Below are positions 1-7,669 of a DNA stretch of 60,885 nucleotides, piece after piece. The stretch lies in the NCBI GenBank assembly GCA_019241495.1, contig JAFAWZ010000273.1, forward strand, positions 1 through 60,885, read 5' to 3'. Source of the DNA: Acidimicrobiales bacterium. GTDB taxonomy: Bacteria > Actinomycetota > Acidimicrobiia > Acidimicrobiales > Palsa-688. The notes under the pieces are model-generated. The model saw only the letters and a list, made by a program, of their open reading frames with translations. It had not been told where the DNA came from and ran no database searches. Position numbers and translations under genes: made by a program. Every line of letters starts with the position of its first letter. The stretch's first letter is position 1.

Positions 1-1
1 C

Positions 2-307
2 GAGCTGGGCATCGGCGACTCGATCATCATGCTGGCCGACGAGTTCCCGGACATGGGCGTCCGTGGACCGAAGTCGGTCGGTGGCTCGCCCGTGACGATT
101 CACGTGTATGTGGAAGACGTCGACACCACGTTCGAGCGCGCCCTCAAAGCTGGTGCGACCAGCCTGCGCCCAGTGGAGGACAAGTTCTACGGTGACAGAG
201 GCGGTGAGTTCGAGGATCCCTTCGGGCACCGTTGGAGCATCGCCAGCCACGTCGAGGACGTCTCTCCGGCTGAGATGGAACGGCGCATGGGTCAGATGCC
301 CGGTTAG
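2..307 (+). CDS. VOC-superfamily (PhnB/glyoxalase-like) protein, 5' end outside window
   Basis: The open frame runs in from the left edge (first codons read E-L-G-I-G-D-S), so the true start is outside the window. The visible 101 residues contain a VOC-type half: an HVYVEDVD strand with a long helix (TTFERALKAGA) and the metal-site end EFEDPFGHRWSIASH, where E and H are the usual ligands of PhnB/glyoxalase-like proteins. The substrate cannot be told from the sequence; such proteins range from bleomycin-resistance-type binding proteins to isomerases and dioxygenases. It converges on the peptidase gene to the right, with an inverted repeat between the two. Confidence 0.8.
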   Translation, partial: ELGIGDSIIMLADEFPDMGVRGPKSVGGSPVTIHVYVEDVDTTFERALKAGATSLRPVEDKFYGDRGGEFEDPFGHRWSIASHVEDVSPAEMERRMGQMPG

Positions 308-331
308 GACCGTCGCGTAGTAGTGATCTTT

Positions 332-353
332 CCCGCCACGGTTCGTAGGCGGG
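332..353. terminator. Hairpin between convergent genes
   Basis: The arms CCCGCC (332-337) and GGCGGG (348-353) enclose a 10-nt loop between the VOC gene and the convergent peptidase gene. There is no clear T-run, so its use as a terminator is only suggested by position. Confidence 0.35.
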
Positions 354-394
354 CTCTTGGCGTCGGCCTAATACGCGACGTCAAGCAAGGTCGG

Positions 395-1195
395 TCAGGC
401 GTGGTACCAGGTATCCCGGAACGTCGACCCGGTCCCATCTAGACCAGACGGCTGGGCCTTGACCGCTCCTGTGCTGGTTACCATCGTGATGTCGTGGAGA
501 TCTCCGTCGGCGGCGAACGACGAGATGGAGCCGGTGCCGGTGGCGTCAGAGGCCTTCGCCCCAGAGAAGGTGACAGTCCCGAAATTCGTGAGGTTGGCCA
601 GGCTGCAGTAAAAAGCGTTGCAGAGCTCGGGCGCCTCGGCCACCCATTCTGCCGACGCGTCGGCGTCGGATCCGGTCTCGGCTTGGGAGAACTGCCACCC
701 CTCCGCGGGATCAGTCAACGACAGCGTGTAGGAGGTCCCCGAACGGGTCACAGCCGCGGTCAACGTGTCGCCCGCCCTCACCGGATAGGTATACCTGGAC
801 AGGCTCACTGAGGGTGCGGGGTACATCTCGAACCAGGCGTAGTAAGTGGGCGCACCTCGCGAGCAGTCCGAGTCGGTCCCGAGCTGCTCGACCGAGTTGG
901 ACGAGTAGCCGTCCAGGCCGACCCAGAACGAGGCGTAGGTCGAGCTTCTCCTGGAACAGCTGGCGGTCGGCACGGTCCAGCTACCCACCACCTTGGTGGC
1001 GTTCGTCGTGGAGACTGCGTAACCCGACCAGTTGGACGACTGCACGTTGTCGTCGAACACGCTCCTCGCGAGCATCGGGCGGTGGACGATCGACACGGTC
1101 GTGGCGGCCGCCCCTCCTGCCGCAGCTATGGCCTGGCCGCTGGGAATCAGAACCGTCAGTGCGCCGAGCAGAGCCGGCAAGGACCGTCGCTTCAT
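395..1195 (-). CDS. Secreted G1 family glutamic peptidase (eqolisin-like)
   Basis: 266-residue exported acid-type endopeptidase. The ATG at 1195 was chosen over in-frame starts up to 1273 because it begins a clean signal peptide (MKRRSLPALLGALTVL... ending near AIAAA, residues 1-26) and has GGAAGGGG about 10 nt upstream. The mature part starts with the family hallmark SSNWSGY (53-59). The two catalytic residues are visible: Gln104 in VEQLGTD and Glu183 in SAEWVAEAP. FWVGLDG (90-96) and WFEMYP are further family blocks. The length matches bacterial G1 members. These enzymes cleave proteins outside the cell, usually at acid pH in the characterised fungal cases; an acid optimum here is inference. 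Single gene, convergent with the VOC gene. Confidence 0.9.
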   Translation of the reverse strand: MKRRSLPALLGALTVLIPSGQAIAAAGGAAATTVSIVHRPMLARSVFDDNVQSSNWSGYAVSTTNATKVVGSWTVPTASCSRRSSTYASFWVGLDGYSSNSVEQLGTDSDCSRGAPTYYAWFEMYPAPSVSLSRYTYPVRAGDTLTAAVTRSGTSYTLSLTDPAEGWQFSQAETGSDADASAEWVAEAPELCNAFYCSLANLTNFGTVTFSGAKASDATGTGSISSFAADGDLHDITMVTSTGAVKAQPSGLDGTGSTFRDTWYHA

Positions 1196-1597
1196 TTCTA
1201 AATAACCCCTTCCGACATAGCCCATGCGCGGCCGCCACCAGCACCGCTCGAGGAACGATATCTCACCCCCCAAGCGCGCTTCTAGAACTGCCCCGCCAGA
1301 AAGGTAGGGGCGGAGAAATCCACGAACAGCGTCTGGAACTACACGGATGCACTTACAAGGGCAGCAGTTCCCGCGCCCGGGCGGCCTGGCCAGTGACGTG
1401 GTCCTCCGGCGACCTCACCCGGCTCGAGAAACACGACGGCGAGCAGCATGACCCCGATCGCTCACTGTCGTCGCTGAAAGCCCACACGGACACGACGCTA
1501 GAGGCAACGTCCGACCGCTACTCGATGAATCCCCTTCGCGCATGAATCGCGCACGCCCCCCGGCACGCCACTTATCCACAGCCCCAGGAATGACAAC
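1196..1597. other. Non-coding stretch between peptidase and tRNA
   Basis: About 400 bases without a convincing gene: the open frames here are antisense shadows with arginine/serine-rich, composition-driven translations. It should hold the peptidase promoter near its left end. A perfect DnaA-box-like TTATCCACA lies at 1572-1580, but as a single copy it has no evident role. Confidence 0.5.
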
Positions 1598-1620
1598 ACC
1601 CAGGCCACACCTGGGTTTTT
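1598..1620. terminator. Hairpin downstream of tRNA-Ala
   Basis: Perfect 7-bp stem ACCCAGG/CCTGGGT (1598-1604, 1610-1616) with a 5-nt loop, followed by T's on the plus strand (1617-1620). It lies just 3' of the minus-strand tRNA gene; in that direction the stem is followed by GTTGT only, so termination of the tRNA transcript is plausible but not ideal. Confidence 0.5.
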
Positions 1621-1625
1621 CGGAG

Positions 1626-1698
1626 TGGAGACGATGGGACTCGAACCCACGACCCCCTGCTTGCAAAGCAGGTGCTCTGCCAACTGAGCTACGTCCCC
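1626..1698 (-). tRNA. tRNA-Ala (anticodon TGC)
   Basis: A 73-nt cloverleaf can be folded by eye on the minus strand. The acceptor GGGGACG pairs with CGTCTCC with one G-T pair. The D arm holds AGTTGGCAGA. The anticodon stem-loop is CTGCT-TTGCAAG-CAG with anticodon TGC, and the T arm contains GTTCGAGTC. The discriminator base is A, and CCA is not encoded. tRNA genes are common integration sites, but no duplicated 3' end or integrase is seen nearby. Confidence 0.95.
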
Positions 1699-1799
1699 GT
1701 GGTCTCGGAAACCCGGGATCCGGTCCATCCACGTTACCGAAGCTGCGGTGAACGCTACCCCCCGCTTGCCGGCTCCTCGCGACGTGAGAGCATGCCCTC

Positions 1800-2636
1800 A
1801 TGAGCACGACGTGGGATCCCGACCAGTACCTGCGCTTCGGCGACGAGCGGAGCCGACCCTTCTGGGACCTGGTCCAACGGGTGCCGGTCAGCTCCCCCGG
1901 GCTCGTGGTCGATCTCGGCTGCGGCCCGGGAAACCTCACCGCTCAGCTGTCCGACCTGTGGCCGGGCGCTCGGGTCATCGGCGTCGACAGCTCGGAGGAG
2001 ATGATCTCGCGAGCCGAGGCGCTAGCGTCTGACTCCCTGTCGTTCGCGCTCGGGGACCTGCGTACCTGGAGTCCACCGCAACCCGTGGATGTGTTGGTGT
2101 CGAACGCCGCCTTGCAGTGGGTTGCGGACCACGCCGGCTTGTTCGAGCGTCTCCTGGGCTTCCTGGCTCCAGGTGGGGCCTTCGCCTTTCAGGTCCCCGG
2201 GAACTTCGGCTGCCCCAGCCATGTGCTCCTCCGCGAACTGGCCACCTCGGATCGCTGGGCGGAGCTCATGGCCCCAGCGGTGGCCTCCTCCCCGAGCTCG
2301 TCGGAGCCGGCCGAGTACCTGCACGCCCTCTTCGAGGCCGGGGCAGCGAGCGTGGACGCATGGGAGACCACCTATCTGCACGTGCTGGAGGGCCCCGATG
2401 CGGTACTCGAATGGATCACGGGCACTGGTCTCCGACCCTTCCTTCGGGCCCTGGAGACCTCAGAGAAGCCATCGGACCGGGAGGACTTCCTCACGGCATA
2501 CGGTGCGGCCCTTCGCGCTGCCTACCCGATGGACCCGACCGGTCGGACGGTGTTCCCATTTCGTCGCATCTTCTCGATTTCGATGGCAGTCCAAGGACCG
2601 GCCGGTGTGGTCGGCGGTGTCGCCGGGAATCGCTAG
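1800..2636 (+). CDS. tam: Trans-aconitate 2-methyltransferase-like SAM methyltransferase
   Basis: 278 residues, ATG start. The N-terminus WDPDQYLRFGDERSRPF is characteristic of Tam proteins. The SAM-binding glycine motif VVDLGCGPGN is at about 36-45, an acidic residue ends strand 2 (VIGVDSSEEM), and NAALQWV follows at the motif-IV position. In characterised relatives the enzyme methylates trans-aconitate, which forms spontaneously from cis-aconitate and inhibits aconitase. The substrate here is inferred from overall similarity. Free-standing gene; the small unknown gene downstream may be co-transcribed. Confidence 0.85.
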   Translation: MSTTWDPDQYLRFGDERSRPFWDLVQRVPVSSPGLVVDLGCGPGNLTAQLSDLWPGARVIGVDSSEEMISRAEALASDSLSFALGDLRTWSPPQPVDVLVSNAALQWVADHAGLFERLLGFLAPGGAFAFQVPGNFGCPSHVLLRELATSDRWAELMAPAVASSPSSSEPAEYLHALFEAGAASVDAWETTYLHVLEGPDAVLEWITGTGLRPFLRALETSEKPSDREDFLTAYGAALRAAYPMDPTGRTVFPFRRIFSISMAVQGPAGVVGGVAGNR

Positions 2637-2682
2637 AGTTTTGATCGAAGGGAGCAACCGAGCAGACGGGAGAAGTGGGCCG

Positions 2683-2976
2683 GTGCCGGAAGAAGAAGAA
2701 CTCGTCGCGGAGCAGGTCGTAGCTATCGCTCAATCGCACACTCTGACGGTGCGGATCTCACAGCACGCGGCCGAGGAGTTCTGGCGGGTAGATGTCAGCA
2801 ACCCATCCATCCCATCCCGGTCCATGACCACGACCGTCGCCCCGGGCGACAGTTTCATGATGAACCTGATCAACGGGGCGGTCAGCGGCGAGCAGCTCGC
2901 CTGGCGTCACCTTGCTCACTGGGGCCGCGACGCCTTGTCCCGACCCGCCCAGGCGCCCAGGCGGCGCTTCGCCTGA
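2683..2976 (+). CDS. Small protein of unknown function (97 aa)
   Basis: Not recognised. The frame beginning with GTG at 2683 encodes an acidic start (VPEEEELVAEQ), a hydrophilic beta-rich centre (HTLTVRISQHAAEEFWRV) and a basic tail (APRRRFA). A TTG at 2641 is an alternative start. It follows tam by 46 bp on the same strand and differs from shadow frames in its balanced composition. Whether it is really expressed is uncertain. Confidence 0.5.
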   Translation: MPEEEELVAEQVVAIAQSHTLTVRISQHAAEEFWRVDVSNPSIPSRSMTTTVAPGDSFMMNLINGAVSGEQLAWRHLAHWGRDALSRPAQAPRRRFA

Positions 2977-3034
2977 GAAAACGATCAAGGTCGTTTCGAC
3001 CTGCCGCCATCCGTCTGGCTAGCCTGCCGGCGAC

Positions 3035-3334
3035 ATGCAGACTGGGACTCAAGGGCAAGCTGTGACCGCGGGAGGCCTGATCACCCGAGCTCGCCAGCTG
3101 GGACTGCCCGGATCGTCGCCCGATGCATTGGCCCACCTCGTCGCCGACGCGCGAGGCGACCGGGAGCTCCTGGAGGCGGCGAGGGACGAACTGGCCAGGC
3201 ATTTGCACACCCACGGGGATGACTTCGAGGGTACGGCCGCCCTTCAGCTGCTGAACCGGGCGCTGGCCGCCCTACCCCGCCATGACCCTATGGACTGGCG
3301 GGTGCGCTGGGACCAGCGGTTCCGCCGGCCGTAG
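3035..3334 (+). CDS. Small helical protein of unknown function (99 aa)
   Basis: Not recognised. The 99 residues are predicted largely alpha-helical and leucine/alanine-rich (DALAHLVADARGDRELLEAARDELARHL, then ALQLLNRALAAL), soluble, with a tryptophan/arginine-rich end (DWRVRWDQRFRRP). The last 47 bp overlap the 3' end of the convergent saccharopine-dehydrogenase-like gene, so one of the two C-termini may be read further than in relatives. Confidence 0.6.
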   Translation: MQTGTQGQAVTAGGLITRARQLGLPGSSPDALAHLVADARGDRELLEAARDELARHLHTHGDDFEGTAALQLLNRALAALPRHDPMDWRVRWDQRFRRP

Positions 3335-4331
3335 GCGCCCGGTCGTAGTCAGCGCCCTGAAACGCCGAGAGGGTCACTCCGGCGTCGGCCAACTCGTGCA
3401 GGAACGCCCCAGGCTCGCTGACTAGCTCGGCCAGGCCGGAGGCACCGGGTTGGCCGATGCGGCCCGTGGCGATCCAGCGCGCCGTCGTCGCGCTCACCGT
3501 CGCGGCCACCACGGCGGGCGCAGTCGCGGCGCCGAGGATCCGGGTGTCGGTCCGGGCCCCGATCCAGCCCCGCATCTCCACCCGTAACGCTCCGACCAGA
3601 CCCTCTGGGTGGGGCGACCGCAACATGGGCAACCAGGCGGTCACCCGGTCCCGGCGCGTGGCTTCGAGGCGGGAGGTGATCCGGCGGCATCCTGGGAAAG
3701 CGGGCACCAAGAGCAAGGGATCAGAGAGGGAGGCCCGGTAGCAATCGGCCCCGCCCACCGGCTCCGGGAACCACACCAGCTCCCGCCCCGAACCACCGGG
3801 CCGGCGGTGCCACTCCCCCTCGAGCCAGTCCAGGGCGACCCCGGTGAGAGCGCTGTGGTGGCGCCGGGCACAGGCCGGTCCCCCGGTGCCAAGGCTGGCA
3901 ACGTGGATCTCCTCCACCCGGTCGAACTCCGACCGAAGCCGGGCCGCCAGCACGCACGACAAACCCGGGGCCATGGTCGTGCCGACCGCCACGGTGAGCC
4001 CTCGGCTGCGGGCTCTGGCGTCGAGGCCGAGAAGAGCCCTCACTTCAGCCGGATCATCCACCGCGCACACCGCGTGGCTGCCCCGTTCCAAGGCCGCCCT
4101 GACTGCTCGTCGAGCACCGGAAGGGACGGCCGTGATCGTGACATCCGCGTCAACCGGGTCACCCGGCCCGCCCTGGCGCAGCTCGAACGGCCCACTCCAG
4201 GCCGCGATCTGATCGGCCACCCGTTTCGGGTCCCGGTGGACAACGGTGACCGACGTGAACACCGGGTCCGCAGCCAGGATGTGGGCGATCCGGCCGCCGA
4301 CAGCACCCATGCCGATGAGAGCAGCGCGCAC
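3288..4331 (-). CDS. Saccharopine dehydrogenase-like NAD(P)-binding protein
   Basis: 347 residues from a GTG at 4331. An N-terminal Rossmann fold with GMGAVGGRIAHIL (nucleotide-binding glycines, residues 7-19) is followed by VTVVHRDPKRVADQ, then VDADVTITAVPSGARR and VAVGTTMAPGLSCVLAARL, the layout of saccharopine-dehydrogenase/homoserine-dehydrogenase-like oxidoreductases. The C-terminal catalytic half is not assignable to a known substrate. It is transcribed just after the 45-residue membrane peptide, with a 6-bp gap. Its last 47 bp overlap the convergent 99-aa gene. Confidence 0.7.
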   Translation of the reverse strand: MRAALIGMGAVGGRIAHILAADPVFTSVTVVHRDPKRVADQIAAWSGPFELRQGGPGDPVDADVTITAVPSGARRAVRAALERGSHAVCAVDDPAEVRALLGLDARARSRGLTVAVGTTMAPGLSCVLAARLRSEFDRVEEIHVASLGTGGPACARRHHSALTGVALDWLEGEWHRRPGGSGRELVWFPEPVGGADCYRASLSDPLLLVPAFPGCRRITSRLEATRRDRVTAWLPMLRSPHPEGLVGALRVEMRGWIGARTDTRILGAATAPAVVAATVSATTARWIATGRIGQPGASGLAELVSEPGAFLHELADAGVTLSAFQGADYDRAPTAGGTAGPSAPASP

Positions 4332-4337
4332 GGGCGG

Positions 4338-4475
4338 CTAGTGGAGCTCGTCGGGAGGTATCTCCCGCCAACCACCTCGTTGTGGAGGGGTGCCGCCCGA
4401 GCCGCGGAGGCGCACGATCCCGGCGATGATGGCGGTGGCTCCGAGGGCGACTAGGGCCCGGCGCAATGCTTTCAC
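4338..4475 (-). CDS. Small single-pass membrane peptide (45 aa)
   Basis: An easily missed gene. A GTG at 4475 with AGGA about 10 nt upstream opens a 45-codon frame: a basic start (VKALRRA), a hydrophobic segment of about 17 residues (LVALGATAIIAGIV), then a soluble tail RLRGSGGTPPQRGGW...ELH. The arrangement positive-start/TM/soluble tail is what short membrane peptides show. It ends 6 bp before the GTG of the saccharopine-dehydrogenase-like gene on the same strand, so the two are probably co-transcribed. Function unknown. Confidence 0.55.
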   Translation of the reverse strand: MKALRRALVALGATAIIAGIVRLRGSGGTPPQRGGWREIPPDELH

Positions 4476-4527
4476 AGCTGAACGATCCTAAGCGCCCGAG
4501 CCGAAACCTGATCGCCCGGGAGCCGGG

Positions 4528-5028
4528 CTACTTGCTGTCGGCCACGGCGAGACGGAACGCGTCGCTCGGCTGGCCATCGGGCGATGCTCCGGTCCACGTG
4601 ACCGTAAGCGAGGAGAACTGCGGGCCACCCGGGGTGCGCACCACTGTCGACAGGGCCAGGCCGGCGGGGGCCGCCGTGTCGTGCCCGGACACCTTGAGAT
4701 GGACCAGGCCCGTGCCCACCGCCCCGGTCGCAGTCCAGGAGGTCCATTTCGAACCGGTCACGACGGTGGTACCGACCCCGCATACCACGATGAGGGTGGA
4801 GGGCTCGTAGGCCCCGCCGCCGCAGTTGAACACGGTCGGGACCTGCCCGGCCACCGTGGTCGATGAAGCATTGGAGGAGCTCCCGGGAACCGGACCCGCC
4901 GCGGGCCGCGACGGCGGGCTCGTCACATGAGAACGGGTAGAGGTCGAACAGGCGCCCACCAGAACCGAGCCAGCCAGCACCGAGCCCATCAGCGCCAGGG
5001 GGGCCGCCCGCCTCGGCCAGCCGGTCAC
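4528..5028 (-). CDS. Lipoprotein of unknown function, last gene of mau-like operon
   Basis: 166 residues. The GTG at 5028 was chosen because it overlaps the stop of the upstream gene (GTGA) and starts a lipoprotein signal: VTGWPRRAAPLALMGSVLAG then lipobox LVGAC at about residue 26. A Ser/Thr/Pro-rich linker follows, then a beta-rich domain with a likely disulfide (FNCGGGAYEPSTLIVVCG) and SSLTVTWTGASPDGQPSDAF. It would be anchored on the outer face of the membrane. No enzymatic motif is visible. As the most distal gene of the mau-like operon it may handle the exported cysteine-rich product. Confidence 0.75.
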   Translation of the reverse strand: MTGWPRRAAPLALMGSVLAGSVLVGACSTSTRSHVTSPPSRPAAGPVPGSSSNASSTTVAGQVPTVFNCGGGAYEPSTLIVVCGVGTTVVTGSKWTSWTATGAVGTGLVHLKVSGHDTAAPAGLALSTVVRTPGGPQFSSLTVTWTGASPDGQPSDAFRLAVADSK

Positions 5029-5798
5029 GCGTGCACCGCCACCCGGCGCCGGGCGGTCAGCGCACCGAGGGCGCCGGCCGCCCCGACCATGAGCCCGCCC
5101 AGCCACAGCGGAGGAACCGCCCCGGTCGCGGCCACCAGGAGCACGACGACCACGCCGGACTCTACACCGACTACTCCCCACCGCACGGCCGGCCCGAACG
5201 AGTCCAGGCGGGCGTGCAGCACCCGCAGCCCGGCCGGCGAGTCGGACCGGGCGGTCAGGAACACGGTCAGCCCCCGTGCCAGACCGAAGGAGATCCCGAC
5301 GACCAGGGCGCCGATCGGCGAAGTACTTAAGGCGGCCAGCACTAGGATCAGGGCGACGGACGCGGTCATCACGTAGGTGGCGAAGCCCACCCCGATCTGC
5401 CACCCGAACCCGGCCCCGTAGAGCCACGGTCGGTACTTCGCCAGCCAGCTGTCGTCCACCTGGCGGCGCACCACCGGTAGGGCCTCGCCGAAGCAACCCC
5501 CGTCGATGGCGACCGTCAATAGGGCCAGGCCGGCCCCGGCCGCCGCGATCACGTCACGAGGCGGTGCGATCACCGCCGCCACGGCGGCCAACCCGGAGGC
5601 CACGGCGCCCAACGTGATCCCGCCCGCCACGGCGCCGGCCACGAACCACGACGCGGTGGCGCAGTAGCGGTGGCGCCGGCTCCGCTCCCCGAACGGGGTG
5701 ATGCTCGACAACATCGACAGCCCGCACGGCGAGTACGTCGAGCGCGCCGCTCCGGCCGTCGCCGTGAGAACGCCGAGGAGCACCAGGAGGCCGGTCAC
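5025..5798 (-). CDS. CcdA/MauF-like integral membrane protein
   Basis: 257 residues, GTG start at 5798 overlapping the stop of the MauA-like gene (GTGA). There are about six to seven hydrophobic segments. The N-terminal STYSPCGLSMLSSITPFGE (20-38) resembles the conserved Cys-Gly-Leu block of the CcdA/DsbD/MauF family, and C46 and C97 are further cysteines. CcdA-type proteins pass electrons across the membrane to extracytoplasmic thioredoxins; MauF is needed in methylotrophs to make methylamine dehydrogenase. The role here, supplying reducing equivalents for folding of the cysteine-rich exported partner, is inferred from gene order with MauD- and MauE-like genes. Confidence 0.7.
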   Translation of the reverse strand: MTGLLVLLGVLTATAGAARSTYSPCGLSMLSSITPFGERSRRHRYCATASWFVAGAVAGGITLGAVASGLAAVAAVIAPPRDVIAAAGAGLALLTVAIDGGCFGEALPVVRRQVDDSWLAKYRPWLYGAGFGWQIGVGFATYVMTASVALILVLAALSTSPIGALVVGISFGLARGLTVFLTARSDSPAGLRVLHARLDSFGPAVRWGVVGVESGVVVVLLVAATGAVPPLWLGGLMVGAAGALGALTARRRVAVHA

Positions 5799-6499
5799 GC
5801 CCCGGACCCGAGGAACACCGCGTCACCAAAGGTGAAGATCCCGCCGTCGGACGCCACCAACCAGTAGCCCTGCCCCGACGGCGTGGCCGCCATCCCCACG
5901 ATCGGCCGGGCCAGGCGGATCGCACCCAGGGAGCCGTGGAAGACGGCGTCGCCGAACGTGAAGATCCCGCCGTCGGACGCCACCAACCAGTAGCCCTGCC
6001 CCGACGGCGTGGCCGCCATCCCCACGATGGGTTGGGCGAGCGGCGACCCGCCCATCGAACCATGGAAGCCGGCGTCGCCGAAGGCGAATATCCCGCCGTC
6101 GGACGCCACCAGCCAGTAACCCGCCCCGCTCTTCGTGGCCGCCATCCCCACGACAGGCCGGGTCAGGCGGATGTTCCCCAGCGATCCCTCGAACGGAGCG
6201 TTGAAGTCGAACACCCCGCCGTCGGCGGCTACGAACCGGTAGCCGTCTGATTGGTCGTCGACGGACATGCCGACGATGGGCCGGTTGAGCCGGATGCTCC
6301 CGGTGGATCCCTCGAACGGGGCATCACCGAAGGCGAAGATGCCACCGTCGGCGGCTACGAGCCAGTAGCCCTTACCGTCGGGGGTCGATTCCATACCCAC
6401 AACCGGCTGGGCCAGAGCCACGCCGGCCAGGGAGCCGTACGTCACGGCGTCGCCAAAGATCTTGATCCCGCCGGCCTGGTCGACCAACCAGTAACCCTT
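5795..6499 (-). repeat. Six tandem 126-bp coding repeats
   Basis: The 3' half of the MauA-like fusion gene consists of six in-frame units of about 126 bp (the last one shortened). The copies nearest the 3' end are almost identical at DNA level: the block around 5827-5960 recurs around 5953-6080. The promoter-proximal copies have diverged (GYRFVAADGGVFDF in copy three). This pattern points to recent duplication at the 3' end, and copy number could vary between strains. Confidence 0.9.
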
Positions 6500-7150
6500 A
6501 CCAGTGGCGGTGACCGCCATCCCGGCCACGTTGGAGCTGTAGGTCGTCGGACCGTCCTGGCAGGGGGCGAAGTGATTGGCGGTGGCGTCGTCGGTCTGGG
6601 CGACTGTGGAACAGGTGGCGTCGAGCAGCCAGGGGGCGGTGCAGGAGACCACCCGGCACGAGATCCGCCCGCTGCAGCCGATCTCCTGGTGACATTGCCC
6701 GTAGCGGAACTCGGTGCAACCCACGTGGCGGTTGCCGCATGCACCCAGGGCGCACTCGCAGCTGAGGTTGTCACAGCCGGGGCAGAAGTTGCCACCACCG
6801 CACCCGCAGCCCTGGCACTCGCCCATGCAGTCGATGTAGTACCGGGGGCCGGCGCAGTACTGGGAACCGTCGGCTTTCCACCAGCCGCCGGCGAAGGTAC
6901 CAGGCGGGCAGGCGTTGACCCCGTTGTTGATCGTGCAGCAGAACTGGGTGTAGCCGTCGCAGCACAGGTCCGTGCAGTTGCAGTTGTTACCTGCACATGA
7001 GCAGATGGCGCCGTACGCGGTGCCCGGGCGGGTGAGCAGCTCGACTGGAGCCACCGACAGGGCGGTCGCGGTCACGGTGGCCTTGGCGAGAAAACCCCGG
7101 CGCGATGTGCGGGACAGGAGAAAGCCTCCGATCTCTCCGGCGAGACTCAT
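5795..7150 (-). CDS. Tat-exported MauA-like 26-cysteine protein fused to six propeller-type repeats
   Basis: 451 residues. The ATG at 7150 was selected because it overlaps the mauE-like stop (ATGA) and gives a twin-arginine signal (SRRGFL at 16-21, hydrophobic stretch to about 47). Residues 50-197 carry 26 cysteines and blocks reminiscent of the methylamine dehydrogenase light chain: ACPPGT (80-85), WW at 90-91, YYIDCMGEC (104-112). MauA of methylotrophs carries a tryptophan tryptophylquinone made from two Trp. Here the first position could be W90/W91, but no Trp-Cys motif marks the second; W174 is the only other Trp in this part. Residues 218-451 are six copies of a 42-residue unit (GYWLVASDGGIF...GDA...GS). 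The heavy chain MauB is itself a beta-propeller, so the fusion may stand in for a light-heavy pair; that is inference. MauA similarity was judged by eye. Confidence 0.65.
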   Translation of the reverse strand: MSLAGEIGGFLLSRTSRRGFLAKATVTATALSVAPVELLTRPGTAYGAICSCAGNNCNCTDLCCDGYTQFCCTINNGVNACPPGTFAGGWWKADGSQYCAGPRYYIDCMGECQGCGCGGGNFCPGCDNLSCECALGACGNRHVGCTEFRYGQCHQEIGCSGRISCRVVSCTAPWLLDATCSTVAQTDDATANHFAPCQDGPTTYSSNVAGMAVTATGKGYWLVDQAGGIKIFGDAVTYGSLAGVALAQPVVGMESTPDGKGYWLVAADGGIFAFGDAPFEGSTGSIRLNRPIVGMSVDDQSDGYRFVAADGGVFDFNAPFEGSLGNIRLTRPVVGMAATKSGAGYWLVASDGGIFAFGDAGFHGSMGGSPLAQPIVGMAATPSGQGYWLVASDGGIFTFGDAVFHGSLGAIRLARPIVGMAATPSGQGYWLVASDGGIFTFGDAVFLGSGA

Positions 7151-7662
7151 GCGACCTCCCGGGCCAAGGGGTTGGTCCAGACCAGACAGGCCAACCCGGC
7201 AATGACCAAACTCATCAGGGCAAGCGGCAGCCCGTGCCAGGGTTGATGGACAAATAGAGAGCCCAGGTCGCGAGGCGCGCTCGCCGCCCACCACCCCGCC
7301 GCCGCGCACGCCCCGAGGTCGAGCGCAGCATGGTGGTGACCGGGCTCGGAGTCAGGACGGCCGAAGCAGCCGCACGACGACAACGGCCAGCCCCGCCATA
7401 CGGCCGTGATCACGAACATGGCAAACCCCGCGTACGAGACGCTCACCAGCGCTCCGGTCACGGCTCCAGGTGCAGTCAAGGCGGCTGCGCACACCACCAC
7501 CTCGGCCAGCGCGCCGAGGCGGACCGTGCCCCACCCGATCCGCCAACCCGCGGCGTGCAGGGCCCGGGCGGTGTCCGCGGGGCGCCACAGCTTGGCCAGT
7601 CCCGCCGCGCCCAGCACGACTGTGGCGGCGAGAAACGGGGCGGCAACGGGGGGAGCGGTCAC
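7147..7662 (-). CDS. MauE-like (DoxX-fold) membrane protein
   Basis: 171 residues from a GTG at 7662. Four to five transmembrane segments; the start FLAATVVLGAAGLAKLWRP matches the MauE/DoxX pattern, and the paired cysteines C97 and C99 sit in SSCGCFG, the signature of MauE-type proteins. MauE in methylotrophs is required together with MauD for disulfide formation in the MauA light chain. Stop overlaps the start of the MauA-like gene (ATGA), the same relationship expected for a dedicated maturation factor. Confidence 0.8.
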   Translation of the reverse strand: MTAPPVAAPFLAATVVLGAAGLAKLWRPADTARALHAAGWRIGWGTVRLGALAEVVVCAAALTAPGAVTGALVSVSYAGFAMFVITAVWRGWPLSSCGCFGRPDSEPGHHHAALDLGACAAAGWWAASAPRDLGSLFVHQPWHGLPLALMSLVIAGLACLVWTNPLAREVA

Positions 7663-7669
7663 AGTCGGA

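Noticed and set aside
1572..1580. Perfect DnaA-box-like TTATCCACA
   Set aside because: Only one copy, with no dnaA/dnaN, AT-rich unwinding region or box cluster nearby; not an origin.
1415..1939. Long minus-strand frames over the tRNA-Ala gene
   Set aside because: They cross a tRNA and the start of tam and have composition-driven translations; shadows.
2089..2640. Plus-strand second frame within tam
   Set aside because: Arg/Ser/Pro-rich antisense-like translation; only the part after 2683 was kept as a separate small gene.
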